Of a stretch of 64,000 nt of DNA, positions 1 to 14,093 are shown one piece after another. Source of the stretch: Rhytidiadelphus loreus (lineage: Eukaryota > Streptophyta > Bryopsida > Hypnales > Hylocomiaceae); contig OX344763.1 in NCBI GenBank assembly GCA_947034895.1, positions 62,887,093 to 62,951,092 of the forward strand, in the 5' to 3' direction. Positions within the stretch are counted from its first letter, which is position 1. Each line of letters starts with the position of its first letter. Below the pieces are notes generated by a model. That model saw only the letters and a program-made list of their open reading frames with translations. It was not told the DNA's origin and ran no database searches. The position numbers and the translations under genes are program-made.

Positions 1-1001
1 CATTTTAATGTATGATTGCAAATATGCTTAGGTATCCTACAACCGTTGTATGATTTGTTCAATTCATAGTTCAAAATACATATCAATAAAAAAATGACTA
101 CTTGGAGTCACAAAATGATTATAATAATTTCCAAAAAATGACTAGGTGCTCTCAATATGACTGAAAAATATGACTAAGAAGAGTCGTTTTACAAATCATC
201 AAAAAATATGACTCATCGCAATCATATTTTACATGACTGCAAAATATGACTCATCGTAGTCATATTACATATGATTGCAAAATATGACTCACCGCAGTCA
301 TATTCCACATGACTACAAAATATGACTCACCGCAATCATATTCCACATGACTACAAAATATGACTCACCGCAGTCATATTCCACATGACTGCAAAATATG
401 ACTGACCATAGTCATATTTCACGTCATTAAAAAATATGACTCAACACAGTTATATTCCACAAAATACGACTGACCAATCATATTCCACGTCATCAAAAAA
501 TATGATTCAACGCAGTCATATTCCACGTAGGATTTTTTCATTTACCTGGGCAGCTCAATAAAAAGTCAAAGAAAGTCAAAATATACGCCTTGTTGGCATA
601 TTGTGGCTAATTATGGGTATTTATACCGCTCAACTTATATGATTGCCAATATGACTGATGTCTGAAACGACTACTTCTAAATGACTACTGCAGTCATATT
701 CCGAGTCATCTACAGTGATTTCTATGCCAGTCATATTTTTTGATTTTACGACTGACTGCAGTTGTTTTTTGCAGTCATAAAACACTCACTAGAAGAAAAC
801 TGTGTTAGAATCCCTGAAAACATGTCACCTTGTTTTTGTTAAGTTCCCATTTCAAAACGCAGTCAAAACGCAGACAAATGCTTTTTCTATGTTTTTCTAC
901 GTTTTGACTGCGTTTTGAAACGAGAACTTAACGAAAACAAGGTGACATGTTTTCAAGAATTGTAACACAATTTTCTTCTAGTGACTGCTTTTGTTGTATT
1001 G
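1..1001. mobile_element. Right end of a non-autonomous CACTA element, cut by the window edge
   Basis: This stretch is a second copy of the right third of the CACTA element at 35567-38055: bases 1-786 match 37120-38040 closely. It carries many degenerate subterminal repeats of the type AAAATATGACT / GCAGTCATATTCCAC, in both orientations. The terminal repeat survives as CTTTTGTTGTATTG, ending at 1001, against CTTTTGTTGTAGTG in the other copy. The left end lies outside the window, so its TSD (expected ACA) cannot be checked. A 197-bp miniature element sits 18 bp inside the terminus. No coding sequence is present. The family assignment comes from the TIR and the 3-bp TSD of the sister copy. Confidence 0.85.
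787..983. mobile_element. 197-bp CACTA-type miniature inverted-repeat element
   Basis: It begins CACTAGAAGAAAA and ends with the inverse TTTTCTTCTAGTG. The two arms are complementary over about 80-90 bp, so nearly the whole element could fold as a hairpin. It is flanked by a 3-bp duplication, ACT at 784-786 and 984-986, the TSD length of the CACTA superfamily. Removing the element and one ACT rebuilds the CACTA end seen intact at 38033-38055. It therefore inserted into an older CACTA copy. It has no coding capacity and must have been moved by a transposase supplied in trans. Confidence 0.93.
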
Positions 1002-4000
1002 ACAGGTCGTTAACACATATGTTCTTAGTTATTGTTGTCCCATATTAGTTGCACATCGTTGATTTGCCGAACTTCACTAACAATCTTTTTGTTCTATACA
1101 AGTGCATACATAATTGAGGTCCTGTTAGCTACAAAGTGGTACTTCCGTTATCCAAAAATGATGTCGACGTTGAAGGCTTCATTTCAACTGAAGTGCTTGC
1201 ACGCCTACTAGGCTGTCTTTTTGTTCAATGTAGACCATGCGCATGCACATCCAATGTTTTTGGGACACCTACGACTGATAACAGAAGCTGTTAGAACATA
1301 TAGTAATATAAGCACTATGAAGGTGTGGTCGTGCACAATCAAAACAATGTACGAACTGCACACTCTATATACGTCCATTAGCAGGAATGACTTCAAGCGG
1401 TGGGCATACAACAAGGTGCGCCATGTTGGGCTCAGTGACAGGTCATGCATCTTACAACTTCATTGTTCATCATTATACCGACAATTATAATGTCTGTACC
1501 TACAACATATTCTTATATGTTTTTCTCATAGTTGGATTTCTATTGCCTTCACAAAGTCATTTCATGAAGAACATGAAATTAGTATACAAGCAAAGTGCTC
1601 GTGCCACTGACGTTTACAGAAATCTAAAGACTTGCAAACTAAATATTGCAAGGTGCAAGAATTGATGCCATTTCTACTGTATTCAAACATGATGATCCTC
1701 TGTTCTGCTCATCACAGGTGCGCAGAACCTGTCAATGCGACAATTCTGTGTGTTCAAAAAATAGATTTCAAATGGTTTTCAGAAGGGCCACTCATTCTTA
1801 GTACATACACAGAGGGTTTTTTCCTATTATTGGAAGAGAAATATGTATGCGTATCTTGTGTAGAAGTCCATCCATGCATACTGTTGCTTCTTGCTGCGCA
1901 CATGAATTTCTCTCCAGAACTATTCGTCGACTGAATGTGTGTTCCGAATGCTTCTATATGTGCAACCTGTGTACATGATCCACACAATTCCAAACAAAAG
2001 TGAGTACAAGATCAAAGCCATGACATGTTTGCCGCGTTGAATATTGAGTCCTTCTCATAGTGCTACAAACTGTATTAAATCTAATCATGCTTTCATACGA
2101 GTGCATGAATGTACACGTACTTGGTGCACATGCAGAATTCATACTTTCTTCACACGGTGTCCCACTTTCTGACAATAAGATAGTGCTTTCAGTCCTAATA
2201 GTTTCCAACAAAATAATGGAATTTGAGATTATAAAGAATTTAAATTTCCATTATGTGGACACTTGTATGGGTTCGATCTTTCAATCATGACCATTACATA
2301 AATTTTGTTGTCACAGCGTATGGCATGAAGAAGCCCCTATGTGCCATTTCCGTTTCAGTTGCCCTTGAAAAGGCACATGATTATAGGAATTGCAGACTCC
2401 AAATACACATGTCGTGCTTTTCCTACATATTGTATGAATTGCCTCACATGATTGATTCAGTCTTCTATAGGACCTGGGAAATGAGATTGGAGATGCATGT
2501 ATTAGAAACAAGAACGTCAGTAACATCCGCAATCTACAGAATTGATAAGTGCCACATGCACCGACGTACAGAAATGGAGTTCACAAATACCTTCAAGCCG
2601 CACTTCAAATATAAAAAGAGGTCTCTTATTCATCATGCCTTCGTCATGACCATCTCGTAGTTGATGGACTGTGGTACCTGTACAATTTTATGCTCCACTG
2701 AATGACTGTAGTGATCCTTGTAGTGGATAGCTTGACGTCCTTTTAGACTTCATCAATTCACGCGCTCTGTAGTTCACAGCTTCTATTTTTTGCAAAAAAA
2801 CGTTTATTTGGACTATTTCATTGTCTTCAGTTGTTTCAAGAGCACCTTCTTTAGGCTAGTAGTAGTACACTGAACAGTAGCATTCACCTACTAGGAGGGG
2901 GACCAAGTAATTTTCATTATTCAAGTAGTTGCGATAGCATGCCTTCTGCATTTTTTGAAGTTCATTGCACGAGTTGTATTGGAAGGCGTACGTAATAACA
3001 TGTTTGACAGGCATTGGTAGTCCCTACTAATTGGTAATCACTGTATCCAATAAGTTTTACTTTTGTGCCACTTCTTCTGAAGTACAACCCTTCTTCCATG
3101 CTCAGTTCCAGAAGGCACGCATTTGCCCACATATAGCTTCTATACAGAAGTATACTCACTCATGAAGTGTACTAAAAATGGTTACTAATGAATGACAATT
3201 GTGCTCATCATTCTGCTTCATGATAGAGCCCACAAATTGCAGTGCACATGCATACTAAACATTGCAACATACTTGTAAGATATGCGTGTTGTGCCACAAA
3301 TACATTGCCTTCAGCGACGTACATCTCAGAGGACCAGCCTTCAACTTCATCAAGCTCATCCTGGAATAAAAGTTCCTTGAGTTCAGTACAACAGATTTTT
3401 ATGGTATATGTTTCGTCACTCCAACAAAAAAATACATTACTAACAGCATGTTCTGTCAACACAAAATATTGTTCTGCATGCTCACAAACTGGTCTATGAA
3501 ATGTTCTTGTACATCCTTAACATTGTATCCATAGCATTGAGTGGAAAATGTTTACGTTCGTCAAGTCTTTTCTACAATTGGGTAGTTGCAAGAAACACTT
3601 GCCGGTTTTCGTTCAAAACGACCATTTCACTCCTGTTCGTGGATTTTGGAATAAATTTTTTTTAAATAAAATAAAATATTGATAATGTGTAAAGCATTAA
3701 AAAAATGATATGTGCAAAAATTCAGACCTAAAAAAATTTATCTCTAAGAGTTATGCACGGTCAAAGAGGGTTGAAAAATGCAAGAAAATAGACAGTTTGA
3801 AATTTAATTCTTAAAAAATAGTAAAAAAATTCAAAAAATTCTCAAAAAAAAATCCATTTTTCCTAACTTATAGATACTCCTTTTCAACAATTTTCACTAT
3901 TGGAAAAATAAAATTGTGTTCTCTACACTTGCGCAAAGGTAGTTCACTTTGAGCACATGTGGAAGATGGAAAATTAACTATTTTTAGAAAATATTTGGTA

Positions 4001-7000
4001 AGCTTGTGTAACTTTAGTAGAAGTCCTAGTATACCAATTTTGAGCTTCAAATTCGTATTTTTGGGTGAAAAAGAGTACTAAAAACCTTCAAAATGGCCAA
4101 GGTAGATATCCAATCGGGGGCAGTTTAAAAATAGTAAAATAATTTTTTTTAAATCCAAAAAAATTCCTTAACATCTGAAATTACTACATGTATCTTCATT
4201 TCAAGTTTCATAGAAGATGGACATACGATGCAAAAGTTATGAGCAAAAAACCACATGTCTAAGGTCAAGGGGACAAAAAAAACGTGAATTGTTTCTTGCA
4301 ATCACCTAGCTGCATACGTTTCTTTGTTGTGCATGCCAGGAAATCCTCTGTCCTACGCGAAGAATTCAACATGGCACAGAACAGTTCCATGGATTCCGGG
4401 AAATCACCATTGTTTGCACAAACCACTGTTATTGTCTCCTAGATTCCACCTATCATTACTGAACAGAGTATACCTTTGCAAACAGAAGTAGTCGCCACAA
4501 TATGAAATTAGCCCAGCATACAATAGTGATGTCTTCACATCAGCAAACAGTACTGAAGTTCTCCATAAAAGCTAAGAAATACTCACTTCTTGTTATTCAT
4601 GCCTACATTACAGAGAGCATTCCAACAATTCGATAACTTAGGACGCCATTCCATTGAACTTCTTTACTGTCCATTTGGGAAGACTTCCGAAATAGCACCC
4701 AACATTGTGGAAGTTCGACCATACTATATACAGTACGTAGAATTGGTCTACAATTAATGCACTTAGTTAGAATGCACAGAATTGAATTCAGAGTACAAGA
4801 GGATAATTATTGAAACTGCAGTCAATGAATGTGGGTGCAATTGCAACTTGAAGTAATAAGGACGTTATGCTCCATAATAAAATTTGAATAATACTTGGCA
4901 ATGCTTTCACATGTACTATTCAAGAATGACAGCATGAACAGAAAACAACCTAGACTAACGAACTGGACATTCGACCAAGCAAACATGCACACCATGTAAT
5001 CAACATTGTTCTTTACTTTTGGTATACTGAAGTGCTTACTATGCCTCGAACGCATTTCTCAAGCTCCATGCCGTGCACAATGCTAGAACTTTTCATGTAC
5101 CTTACCGTGTTTGTCTGAATAACTCTGCAAATGGCTTACCACATGCAATCGTGGTGAACAATAGTGCATGTACCCTTTCGGGAAGGGCAACGTCAAGGAC
5201 TTCGTTAAAAGAAATGACGGTCACTCAGTACTTCACGTGTGGCTTGCAAAGGCCTTCAATCCTTCACCATGTCCACTCTCCACACTTCTGTCATCATTCC
5301 TCATGCAAATGACATTTGCTAGGATGACAGACAAGTTCGCTCGAGGATGCTTCTCAAAATTGTCTGATACATTACGTTTGAAGAAACAATATGCTTCTTC
5401 TTCTGTACTGTTGTAGCATAGTTGTTTCTTCTGTTCTAAACAATTCACCGTCGCTGCAATGCAAGCACATACCACATGGACACTTCTCAGTACATGTCGC
5501 CGTGACACTAGTATAGGACGACACTATTGCACAACATGAATGTTGGGCACGCAATGAGGACTACATCCAACACAGTGAGAGCGCTTTCCCGACCATGCTG
5601 TCATTCATTATTAACTTTCAAATGGAAGGACATGATTTTGCATACATGACCTCGTACACTATTGCATTCATGATACCAACGACTTCGTGCTCCGACACCA
5701 TACATGGCTACTACGAAATTCCAAGTAGACCCTAGGACTATCTTCATGAATGGCCTGTTATAGAATGGGAATGCAACATCCAGAAAGAAGAAGACATATA
5801 CTTCTTCTGGACTCTTCAATGTGATTATAAACTGTAATAGTTCTAATACTGTAGCAGTCCTCTTCTTTAAAGCAACTCATATACGGCATTCGTACCACTT
5901 GCAAGTTCATTTATTCTGCCATACAAGCTGCGCATTCATATGGAACTTCGGAAGTGAAGCACTTTTTCCTTCCCTCTTACTACTGTACACCATGTTCCTT
6001 TTTGTTTCTTGCAGAGCAACTTCTGCAATATCATTTCTTCCATTCCCTACCAAACCACAACAAATCATTTGTGTTCTACATGTTTGTAGAACACTATATG
6101 AACTCAGTTCCACTATTTTGTCTTTAGTTATTTATGATGTTGTTCTACATAATACTGCACTTGAAAGACACATGCAATGGTCGCCCAAATGTCACCTTCC
6201 CAAAAATAATTCCTTTGCATACACAACAGAAGGCGACGCTCATACACTTGTTGCACAAAACGTCCGCTCATCAGAATAATTAAAGTTAGAAACTATACCT
6301 CACGGGTCTGTCATCTCACTTGGCCGTCTATAAAGATAGCACATCATTCAGGATTGACCACATACTGCACATATGGGAAACTAAGCACTACAACCAAAAA
6401 GAAATTTAGAATAGTCGTCGATTGCACATGGTACTATCTGCACACTACAGTACAGGATTTAAAAATACAATATGACAAGAAGTAGACCTTCCGTAACTTA
6501 GGCACCGTCCGTCTATAGGCATGCTCATTTAAAAATGAAAAGGAGATTGGTTCAGCAAGTATGAAGACAAGAACATACACATTTCAATCCTTTTGCACTG
6601 AAGTAGACATTACGGTGCGATGGTGTACTACATACCTATACAACTTCACTGTTACATTGGAAAGAAAGCCATGGTTGCGCATTGACTGGAATATTCAAAG
6701 TCTTTAGGAGCACCGCTATCGCAAATCCATTCTCTTCAACAGAATTGCTCGCATGGTAATGTTCTAGTACTTCTATTGTACATCATTATAGAATGTTTTG
6801 ATGTGCCTGGCTATATCCGTAACGCTGCATAGAAGCCAATGTGATTCCTAAACAAGACCACAATAGTTCTAGGTCTCCGCTCTTACATGCAAACTTCCTT
6901 TATCCTCACTTCTTCAACTGAAGGTTACTTCGGCTTTGTATTTCTTGAAGGCTACATACATAACCATGGTAGTACTTTCCTGATACTACAACAGAATGGA

Positions 7001-9357
7001 CGCTCCAGTTGCACAAAAGCAGAAAATAACAAGGGACAAGTACATTGCTGATATATAGTAGTAGCGTGCACTGCTGGTGTACGACCATGCCTACTGACGG
7101 AAGCGTCAAACTGTAATGGTCATGGAACTCTTCCATGTCCACAAACATCATACAACACTACCTTTAGTAGTGACAACGACAACAGAAAAACAGAGCTCGT
7201 TGTCACCTTCTTCGGAGTTTGTAGGATTACGGTAGAGTAACGTGAATAAATATCTCAAAAATCAATACCGGAGCAACGGAAGTAGTGGACCAAAATGTAT
7301 ACCTGATTACCTGTCCTTCACACACCTTGAAGTTACAGTACGACGGTCAACACAATCGCCAACGTGAATGCATAAAAACTTCTGAATTCATCCTTGCAAG
7401 CCTCCGCTGAAAAAATGGCATCCCCCAATAGAAGTTCAAAACTAAGAACTATAGCACTATCTTTCTAATACAGACTTTGAATTCCTTGGAAATTGTACAC
7501 GGAGGACGGACAGTCTACAAAGCATCTTCTACAATGAAATAAGCTTTTAAATTGAGAAACAGTGCCCTCTATTGAAAGTGGTCCCCTACTGCACTTGTGC
7601 TTGTAGTACGCATCTGCCTTCCACTTTCTGAGAAAGCATGCACCACACTGTCAACATTGTTCTCACTTGTTGGCTTCTTATAACACTAAATTGAATATGT
7701 AAAGAAACAAAACAATTATGCAAATAATAGACATACTGGTCATGAATTGCAGTCGACAAGAGCGAAAACACTATCTGTCTTCCATTGGAATTTCATATTA
7801 TATATCCACTTCTTTCAATTGATTTCACGTGCTATGCCGTTTTTAATTTCTTATACATGAAGAACTTCGGCACAAAGAAGCCAATACACATGAAGTCATC
7901 ATACATTCTATGTTCCAACGCATGTGCAATTACAGGGGACTCTTCCTCTTCTCTGCTCACACATTTCGCCTTTCTATACTTATCAAATGCAGACATGGAA
8001 CTTTTGCGTTGACATGAAAAGTCTCCTACGTTTTGCTCTGTCGTCCTGCCAATCTTGTTCTAAATATGTAGTCTTGGCTTGTACCTGAAATACCCTCACA
8101 CAACTGCATGTACAAGATGTCATTCATTCGTGCCATTACAGAAGAAAGACTAAAGGCATAGTAAGTGAAGGTAACACTATAGCAAAGTGCTACTGAACAA
8201 TAGTGGATACTGGCGGGTCATGGCAACACACTGGGCTTTTCCAATGGGGGGCTGTGCTTTGCATGTTCCAATAATCGGACACGTACACAACATATCAGCT
8301 TCCATTTACATGATATGCAAATACCATGACTAAGATTGGGACGCCTAAGCGACATTCTTCAGACAAAAAAACTCACGGAATTAGCCTTCTCGAAATGAAT
8401 TGTCACATGCATGTGCATGAAGTGACGTGACAGGATATCACGAATCATATGTGAAAAACGTTAATGCTCACACATTGGGAAGTAAGCCCTTCCAGACATT
8501 GGTACAACTTAACAACAACTGCATGTGCCTCGATGGAGGCATACATTAATAAAAGTCATTTACAGAAATGTGCCTGCATTTGTAATTTCCGCAAAACTTT
8601 ACAAGAAAAGTTAAAATAGCACTTCCTTTTCCAAAAAGTTATATGGAAGTTAACGTCCGTAGTTTGCCTGAAAATATCGTCTACAGAAACCGCATTTGAA
8701 GTACCGCCATTTGTTGACTTCACGCTTGCCTTGTACAAGCTCCCCGTTCAAGTTCCTTGCAGATCACGAGTTCCCCAGCAACATCGCTTTCAACTGGCTT
8801 TCTTTGGGACTATCATATTACCTACAAAACCCCACAGCAACAGACGTCGGCTATATGAAATGAGCAATGCGGCTACGGACGACATTAAGACAATTAGTTC
8901 TCCATTGAACTTGTGCACACAAGCATTTTAGGGATGCAATGTCCCCTGTTCTTCATTCTGCCAATGTTTGACATTATTATCATGCTGTATACACAGCAGT
9001 ACTACCGGCTTGGTAGTATGCTGTGCTACATGGTCAAATCAAAATTAAAGCACTTCCACACATGGATCAATCACAGGCACTCACCCCTAACGACAAGTCC
9101 ACTGTAGTCACTTCTTCTGACTACCCTCTGCGCGTTTTGCATTCATGACCTGCAATCACAGAACATAGTAGTGACTTCCTCATCGTAGTGAGTGTAGAAG
9201 GGTACATTCATTGGGCCGAACTGAAAGTACTGTACGTACGTAGATATAAGCAAGACCGACTGACAGAGCATCCTTAAAGTAGTGCCAATGCAAGGTCTAG
9301 TGATGAACTATATTGCTGCAAGCATGCAAGAAATGCACATTGTCAAATGCAGTGTAC
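1002..9357. other. Long stretch with no recognisable gene
   Basis: About 8.3 kb of AT-rich sequence. Open frames are short (135 codons at most, 2253-2660 plus) and overlap on both strands without protein-like composition or splice context. Short words such as ACTTC/GAAGT recur, but I could not show they exceed chance. It may be non-coding interior of a large transposon carrying the gene at 9.36-14.09 kb. I see no RNA gene. Confidence 0.5.
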
Positions 9358-12300
9358 CTTAGTAGCGGGTACGGGTGGCTTGGCAGCAGTCGCTAATTTT
9401 TCAGTCACTCCTTTACTAGACTTGGACGCAACATTTTTTTTCAAAACTACGTTTGTGTGCATGGTCTTTGTCAGACGCTGAGGACGTTTCATTGGATCTC
9501 TACTAGATTCATGTTCATCCTGCATTACAAACGCAATGACATGTACAACATTTCCAAATTAATGAATGTATAAAGAAAACATTTTCTGTATGAGTACATG
9601 TACAATCCTACATGAAAGGCACATATACAGCCAAATCGTTCAAATTCTAGTTCAACAATTTAAGAGTAGAAAAAACATGAAACATCCGTACATGAAACAT
9701 CCGCATGGCTTCAGCTACAGTCATATGAAATGGACAATTCACTTAGATATATTGGCAATTTGGCATGAGTACTGTGATACTTTTAGTGAATAGTTCATTT
9801 CTTCACAGTCCCATCGATTCACATTCACGATTTTCGTGGCATATCACTGGTGCAATACAAATTGTACCTACCTTATAATTCCTGAAACTACTTGTACACT
9901 GCACAGTACTCATCTTCAAGCAACGTTTTCTTGCATTTGACTACCTTTTAATTGACAATTTCTAATGTAATGAACCGTTCCAGAAATTACCTGTTGCACA
10001 GGGTCGCCACCGTCGTCAACCAAACTGTCGGCCACCCCATCTTTGCCTACAGAAAATTCCGTCAGCACGCAGTCCTGGCCGTCATTCGGCATGTCCAGTC
10101 GTACAGGTGTAGGTACAATGGCCTTCCCAAGTACTGATTGCTCCTGCATACTGAGTTCGATGGGAACATCCTACATGTAAAGTCCAACAACATCCTCCCG
10201 GTCGCTGCCTTCTACTTCTTGTTCTTCTTCATTCGTGACTTCTGCATTGCCATGTGAAACTCCTCCTTCGTTTTCCAGTACTTCATCAGCCACAGACGGC
10301 AACAAACTCATTGCGTCCACAGAGGTCGGAATGGGAACTTTTGGTCCTGATGAAGATGGTCCCACCTGAGTGAAACTCTGCTGCAATGGCAACGTACGAA
10401 CATTTTCGCAAGGAAGCTTCAAGTTTTGAACACGACTACCCATCATTTCGCGTAGCATGTCCTCTAGTCGACCATGCAATGAATCCATTTTCTGCTGTAG
10501 TCTAGTGACAACCCCCTCTATGTTAGCAACCCGTGCATTCATTTCGTCCATGTCTTTTGCATGATGCCCAAGGGATGCCCTCTTCTCTTCTTCTTGTCGG
10601 TTGTACTCTCTAGCAACCTCCGCGCTGACTTCCTCTGGTTTTGGTTTACGACCAAACCTTATGCTCTGCCAAATTCACTGACGACATGCCACTGTCATTT
10701 AGTAAGGCATCCAATAATAGACATGGTCAATTCATACATGAATTTCTGCATGCATACAGGGCTACTACTCGTCTTCTATTGTAATTGCATGCTCTCCAAT
10801 GACTGATTCACAAGTGTAAAGAAGCTTTCACTCAGACATGTGGTGTTCTTCCAGGACATGCACTTGCGCATTCTGTTCTACAATTGCTGACCTCATTCAA
10901 TACCCCTTCCATTTAATAGACCAAGCTGTATAACAAATGCATGATAGAGCACTAGAAGAAATCCAAAAGAAACTATATTTTACTTCACAGAAACTGCGTT
11001 GTACTCAACAAAAAAGTATCATCTAGATTTTGTTGAGGTCTCCCTTTGTAACACAAAATTTTGCACTCTAATACAAAATTCTGCATTTTACTTGTCAAAT
11101 TTTGTGTTGAACCGTTGGAACGCAAAATTTTGCATTAAAAAGGGAGAACTCAACAAAATCCAGATGATACTATTCTGTTGAGTACAACATGGTTTTTGTG
11201 AAGTAAAACACAGTTTCTTCTAGTTTTCTTCTAGTGGAGGGAATGACGCTTACCAGACTGCTGATGGCATCGCTCTCGATTACCCTAAGCAGTGCCAACT
11301 TCGACCTTTTTCCGACAGAAATTGCTTGCATGTGCTTGGACATTTTGTGGGAAGCTGGGGATTGCTGATTCTGGACAAGCATGTTCCAGTGCTCTACATT
11401 GACCTCTGCTGGTTTACCTTTGCCTGCGTCAATCATGCCATTCAATCTCCATCGAGTGTTGATCAATATCTTAGTGACAATGGGAGAGATCCACTTGCCA
11501 CTTACTTCAGAACTCCCCCCCTTCATCTCCCAATCTACAAGTACAAAGAATTAATCATGGAACATTGTTTTCTTGGATGTGGATGACAATGCATTCCATG
11601 TGCAATGCAAAATGGGGAAAACTGCAGACCATTGTATAAGCGCTTGAAGAAACGCTTCTTTTGCTGGGATGGTTGCGCTTCCCAACTGCACGTTGGGTCC
11701 AGGTCCTTAGCGTAGCGCTTGACGTCTTCGGCCAACACCGCCATCATTCGATCGCTGGGAAAGCTGATGACGTCTAACTTGATGGGTTTCTTCTCGTCTT
11801 CCGTGCCTTTTCCTTTACGATTCTGAGGGGGTCTGCAATCATCGTCATCACTATCATTGCTGCTGTCTTCATCTTCTTCTGCTCCGCTAGAATTATCACT
11901 TCTTACAAGAAGGGATTTTTGTACACCTACAATTGCAAATTAAGCATGTGCAATACAGTGCAATCCAAAAATACGTTAACATTGTCATCCCTGTCATACA
12001 ACAACATTGAGAGAACAGCACATGAAGCAGCGAAAGATACAATGTGAAGTTTGGGCAATTCAAGTACTACCTTTGAACTAAACATACACCCATAGCAGAC
12101 ACGTTCGTCTTAAAAGGAGGCCTGGTGCGAAGCCATACATTCCCATTCAAATCATTGGAATCTGTTTTATGAAGCTTGTTGATTTTCCGTTGTTCCATCA
12201 ATTGTGTGCACTACTACAGAAAGAAGCATTTATGCAACTGAGCGCAAACGAGGCAAGGACTGCATACTAGAAGAGGAAGGATCAAATGCAAACATCGAGC

Positions 12301-14093
12301 TGTGTTTAAAAAAACAGTCCACCATTCAGAAAAACACAAAGATGTTTTAGAAAACATCCAAAAAACACCGACGTCTTCATTTGCAATGCAGATGTTCTAC
12401 AAACTATCAAGGCGGACATACAACAAAACATGAAAACACTGAGGAAAACTCTCGTGCAAGATTCATCTAACGTACACTATGACAAGCATGTATTGCCAAA
12501 GTTGTGCACCTGTACACGGTAATATTAGTGTTCATGTTCAAGATGTTTGTCATGAACAACAGATGGAAAAAGCGACATACCTCTGCACTTCCAGGTCCTT
12601 GTTGGAGTCTTCCATGTCTGGAACTCCATGTTCATCCTCAAAGGACGTCTCCACTTGCACTGCAGGTGATTTTCTTTTTCTGGAGGGGGAAACGAGAGAA
12701 AACATCGATGATTTTCCTTTTGCGGTGCACATGTCTTCCTTCATTTTTGATTTGTGCTCGTCTACGCCTTGCATGCGAAACTCTGTTGCCGTCGGAAGTG
12801 CAACGTCGTCACCACGATTGGATCGTGGTGCAGACGGTTTTTTCTTCAACAATTTTCTACGACCTGGTCCCATCCTTCTATGTGCGCTCCGCCAAGGAAA
12901 GAAGCACTCATCCAACACCTGCACACTTGCAAACGTGTGCAACATACATTACTGATGAAGTGCATCAAAGAAAAATAAATTGAGTGCAACTTACAATTAC
13001 AGGAGCACATCATTCGGAGAACCTTGAAGGACATCAGCAAAGGGATTGCAAACACTCCTTGAAGAACGACATCAATTAGCTTCCACGGACGTCAGATGTA
13101 TCTTTGTTGTACTCTGAACGGCAATGCAAGCAATTCATGAAAAGAAAGTGGGAATAACGACTCCATAGAAATCATAACAACCATAACAACAGAAACAAAG
13201 ACAAAGACAATTTTACCTCCGAATGACAAGATGCATTACGTAGGGCTTCAAGTCATGCTTCTAGTATGTCTCTAAGTTCCGAAGGCAATGGATGTGGTAA
13301 TGCACGTTGACCTGCCCATTACCAGCACTGCTCTTTCGAAGCAGCACAAAACTGACACAAGTTTGCGTAGCAAAACGGTTGTGCACTAGAAATTTGACGT
13401 CTGCACGTTCACTCTCAAAGCAATTGAAGAATTACGATGTGCATGATGTGTTGTAGTATGTGTGACGGACTTGCTATTAAGAGTACATTCTGTCACTCAA
13501 AATGAAAGACAGGGCAATTGAAAGAGAGACCTGAGGCCGAGTTGGCCTATTACCGAGGGACCTAAAACGCGGTCGTACACTGTACCTACCCCCGTGGACG
13601 ACGTACACCTATAACCGCTACAAAAAGACTGTGTTGCCATTTGCAGAGTTGTTGTCAAAGGACAGATGGCAGTGGCTGCTGGCTTCCCACTTCAAGCTAT
13701 AATGGTGGCGTGTTCCTTAAATGACATTCATGCGTGTGATACCATGCATCCATTGCATTTGTAAACAAAGTAAATTGAAAGCAGTTAGGGATTTACCTGA
13801 TTGGCGGCGGAGTTCTTCTCGACGGGAAGTAACGTAGGTGTGCCAGACTTGAATTTGGCTATGTCAGAGGTCTTCAAGCGTGTGCTCCGCCTGCATCCAT
13901 CCATTTGTACAGTAGTTTTGATCTCCTGGTTTTGCGAACTAACTCTAGCATTCCCACCGATGAGCTTCAAGAAGTTTGTGAAGACGAAGAGGTTGGAGTC
14001 AGTGACACCAACATCAATTTGGGCGCAATTAGGTAAAGTTGTTGTTCCTCTGGAAATTCGTGCTTCACTTTGCAATTCGCTGTGCGCATCCAT
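9358..14093 (-). pseudogene. En/Spm (CACTA) ORF1-like protein, Transposase_24 type, seven exons, one in-frame stop
   Basis: Reconstructed exons, in transcript order: 14093-13797, 12918-12581, 12210-12090, 11926-11630, 11534-11254, 10665-9991, 9519-9358, all with GT-AG borders. Reading phase agrees at every junction except 12581/12210, which is off by one base. The product is about 720 residues: basic RRSTR-type N-terminus, acidic Glu/Asp/Ser run in exon 4, a conserved core across exons 4-5 (KKRFFKRLYN, then WEMKGGSSEV, then VEHWNMLVQ) resembling plant Ptta/En/Spm transposase-like proteins, then a coiled coil at about 10555-10440. TAG at 10171-10173 interrupts exon 6 with the frame open on both sides. 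A miniature element lies in the intron, 17 bp past the exon-5 donor. The start is the first in-frame ATG. Later 3' exons were not identified. The family is inferred from sequence pattern; its precise activity is unknown. Confidence 0.62.
10950..11236. mobile_element. 287-bp CACTA-type miniature element in an intron
   Basis: The left end is CACTAGAAGAAATCC and the right end is ...TTTTCTTCTAGTG. The arms are complementary for roughly 95 bp, including an AACAAAATCCAGATGATA block. The 3-bp TSD is GAG at 10947-10949 and 11237-11239. It is the same family as 45833-46141, with a slightly shorter centre, and has the same outer 13 bp as 787-983. It sits in the fifth intron of the minus-strand Transposase_24-like gene. 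Confidence 0.94.

Noticed and set aside
1208..8931. Many 60-135-codon open frames in the first 9 kb
   Set aside because: They overlap on both strands, have no consistent splice signals and no recognisable protein pattern.
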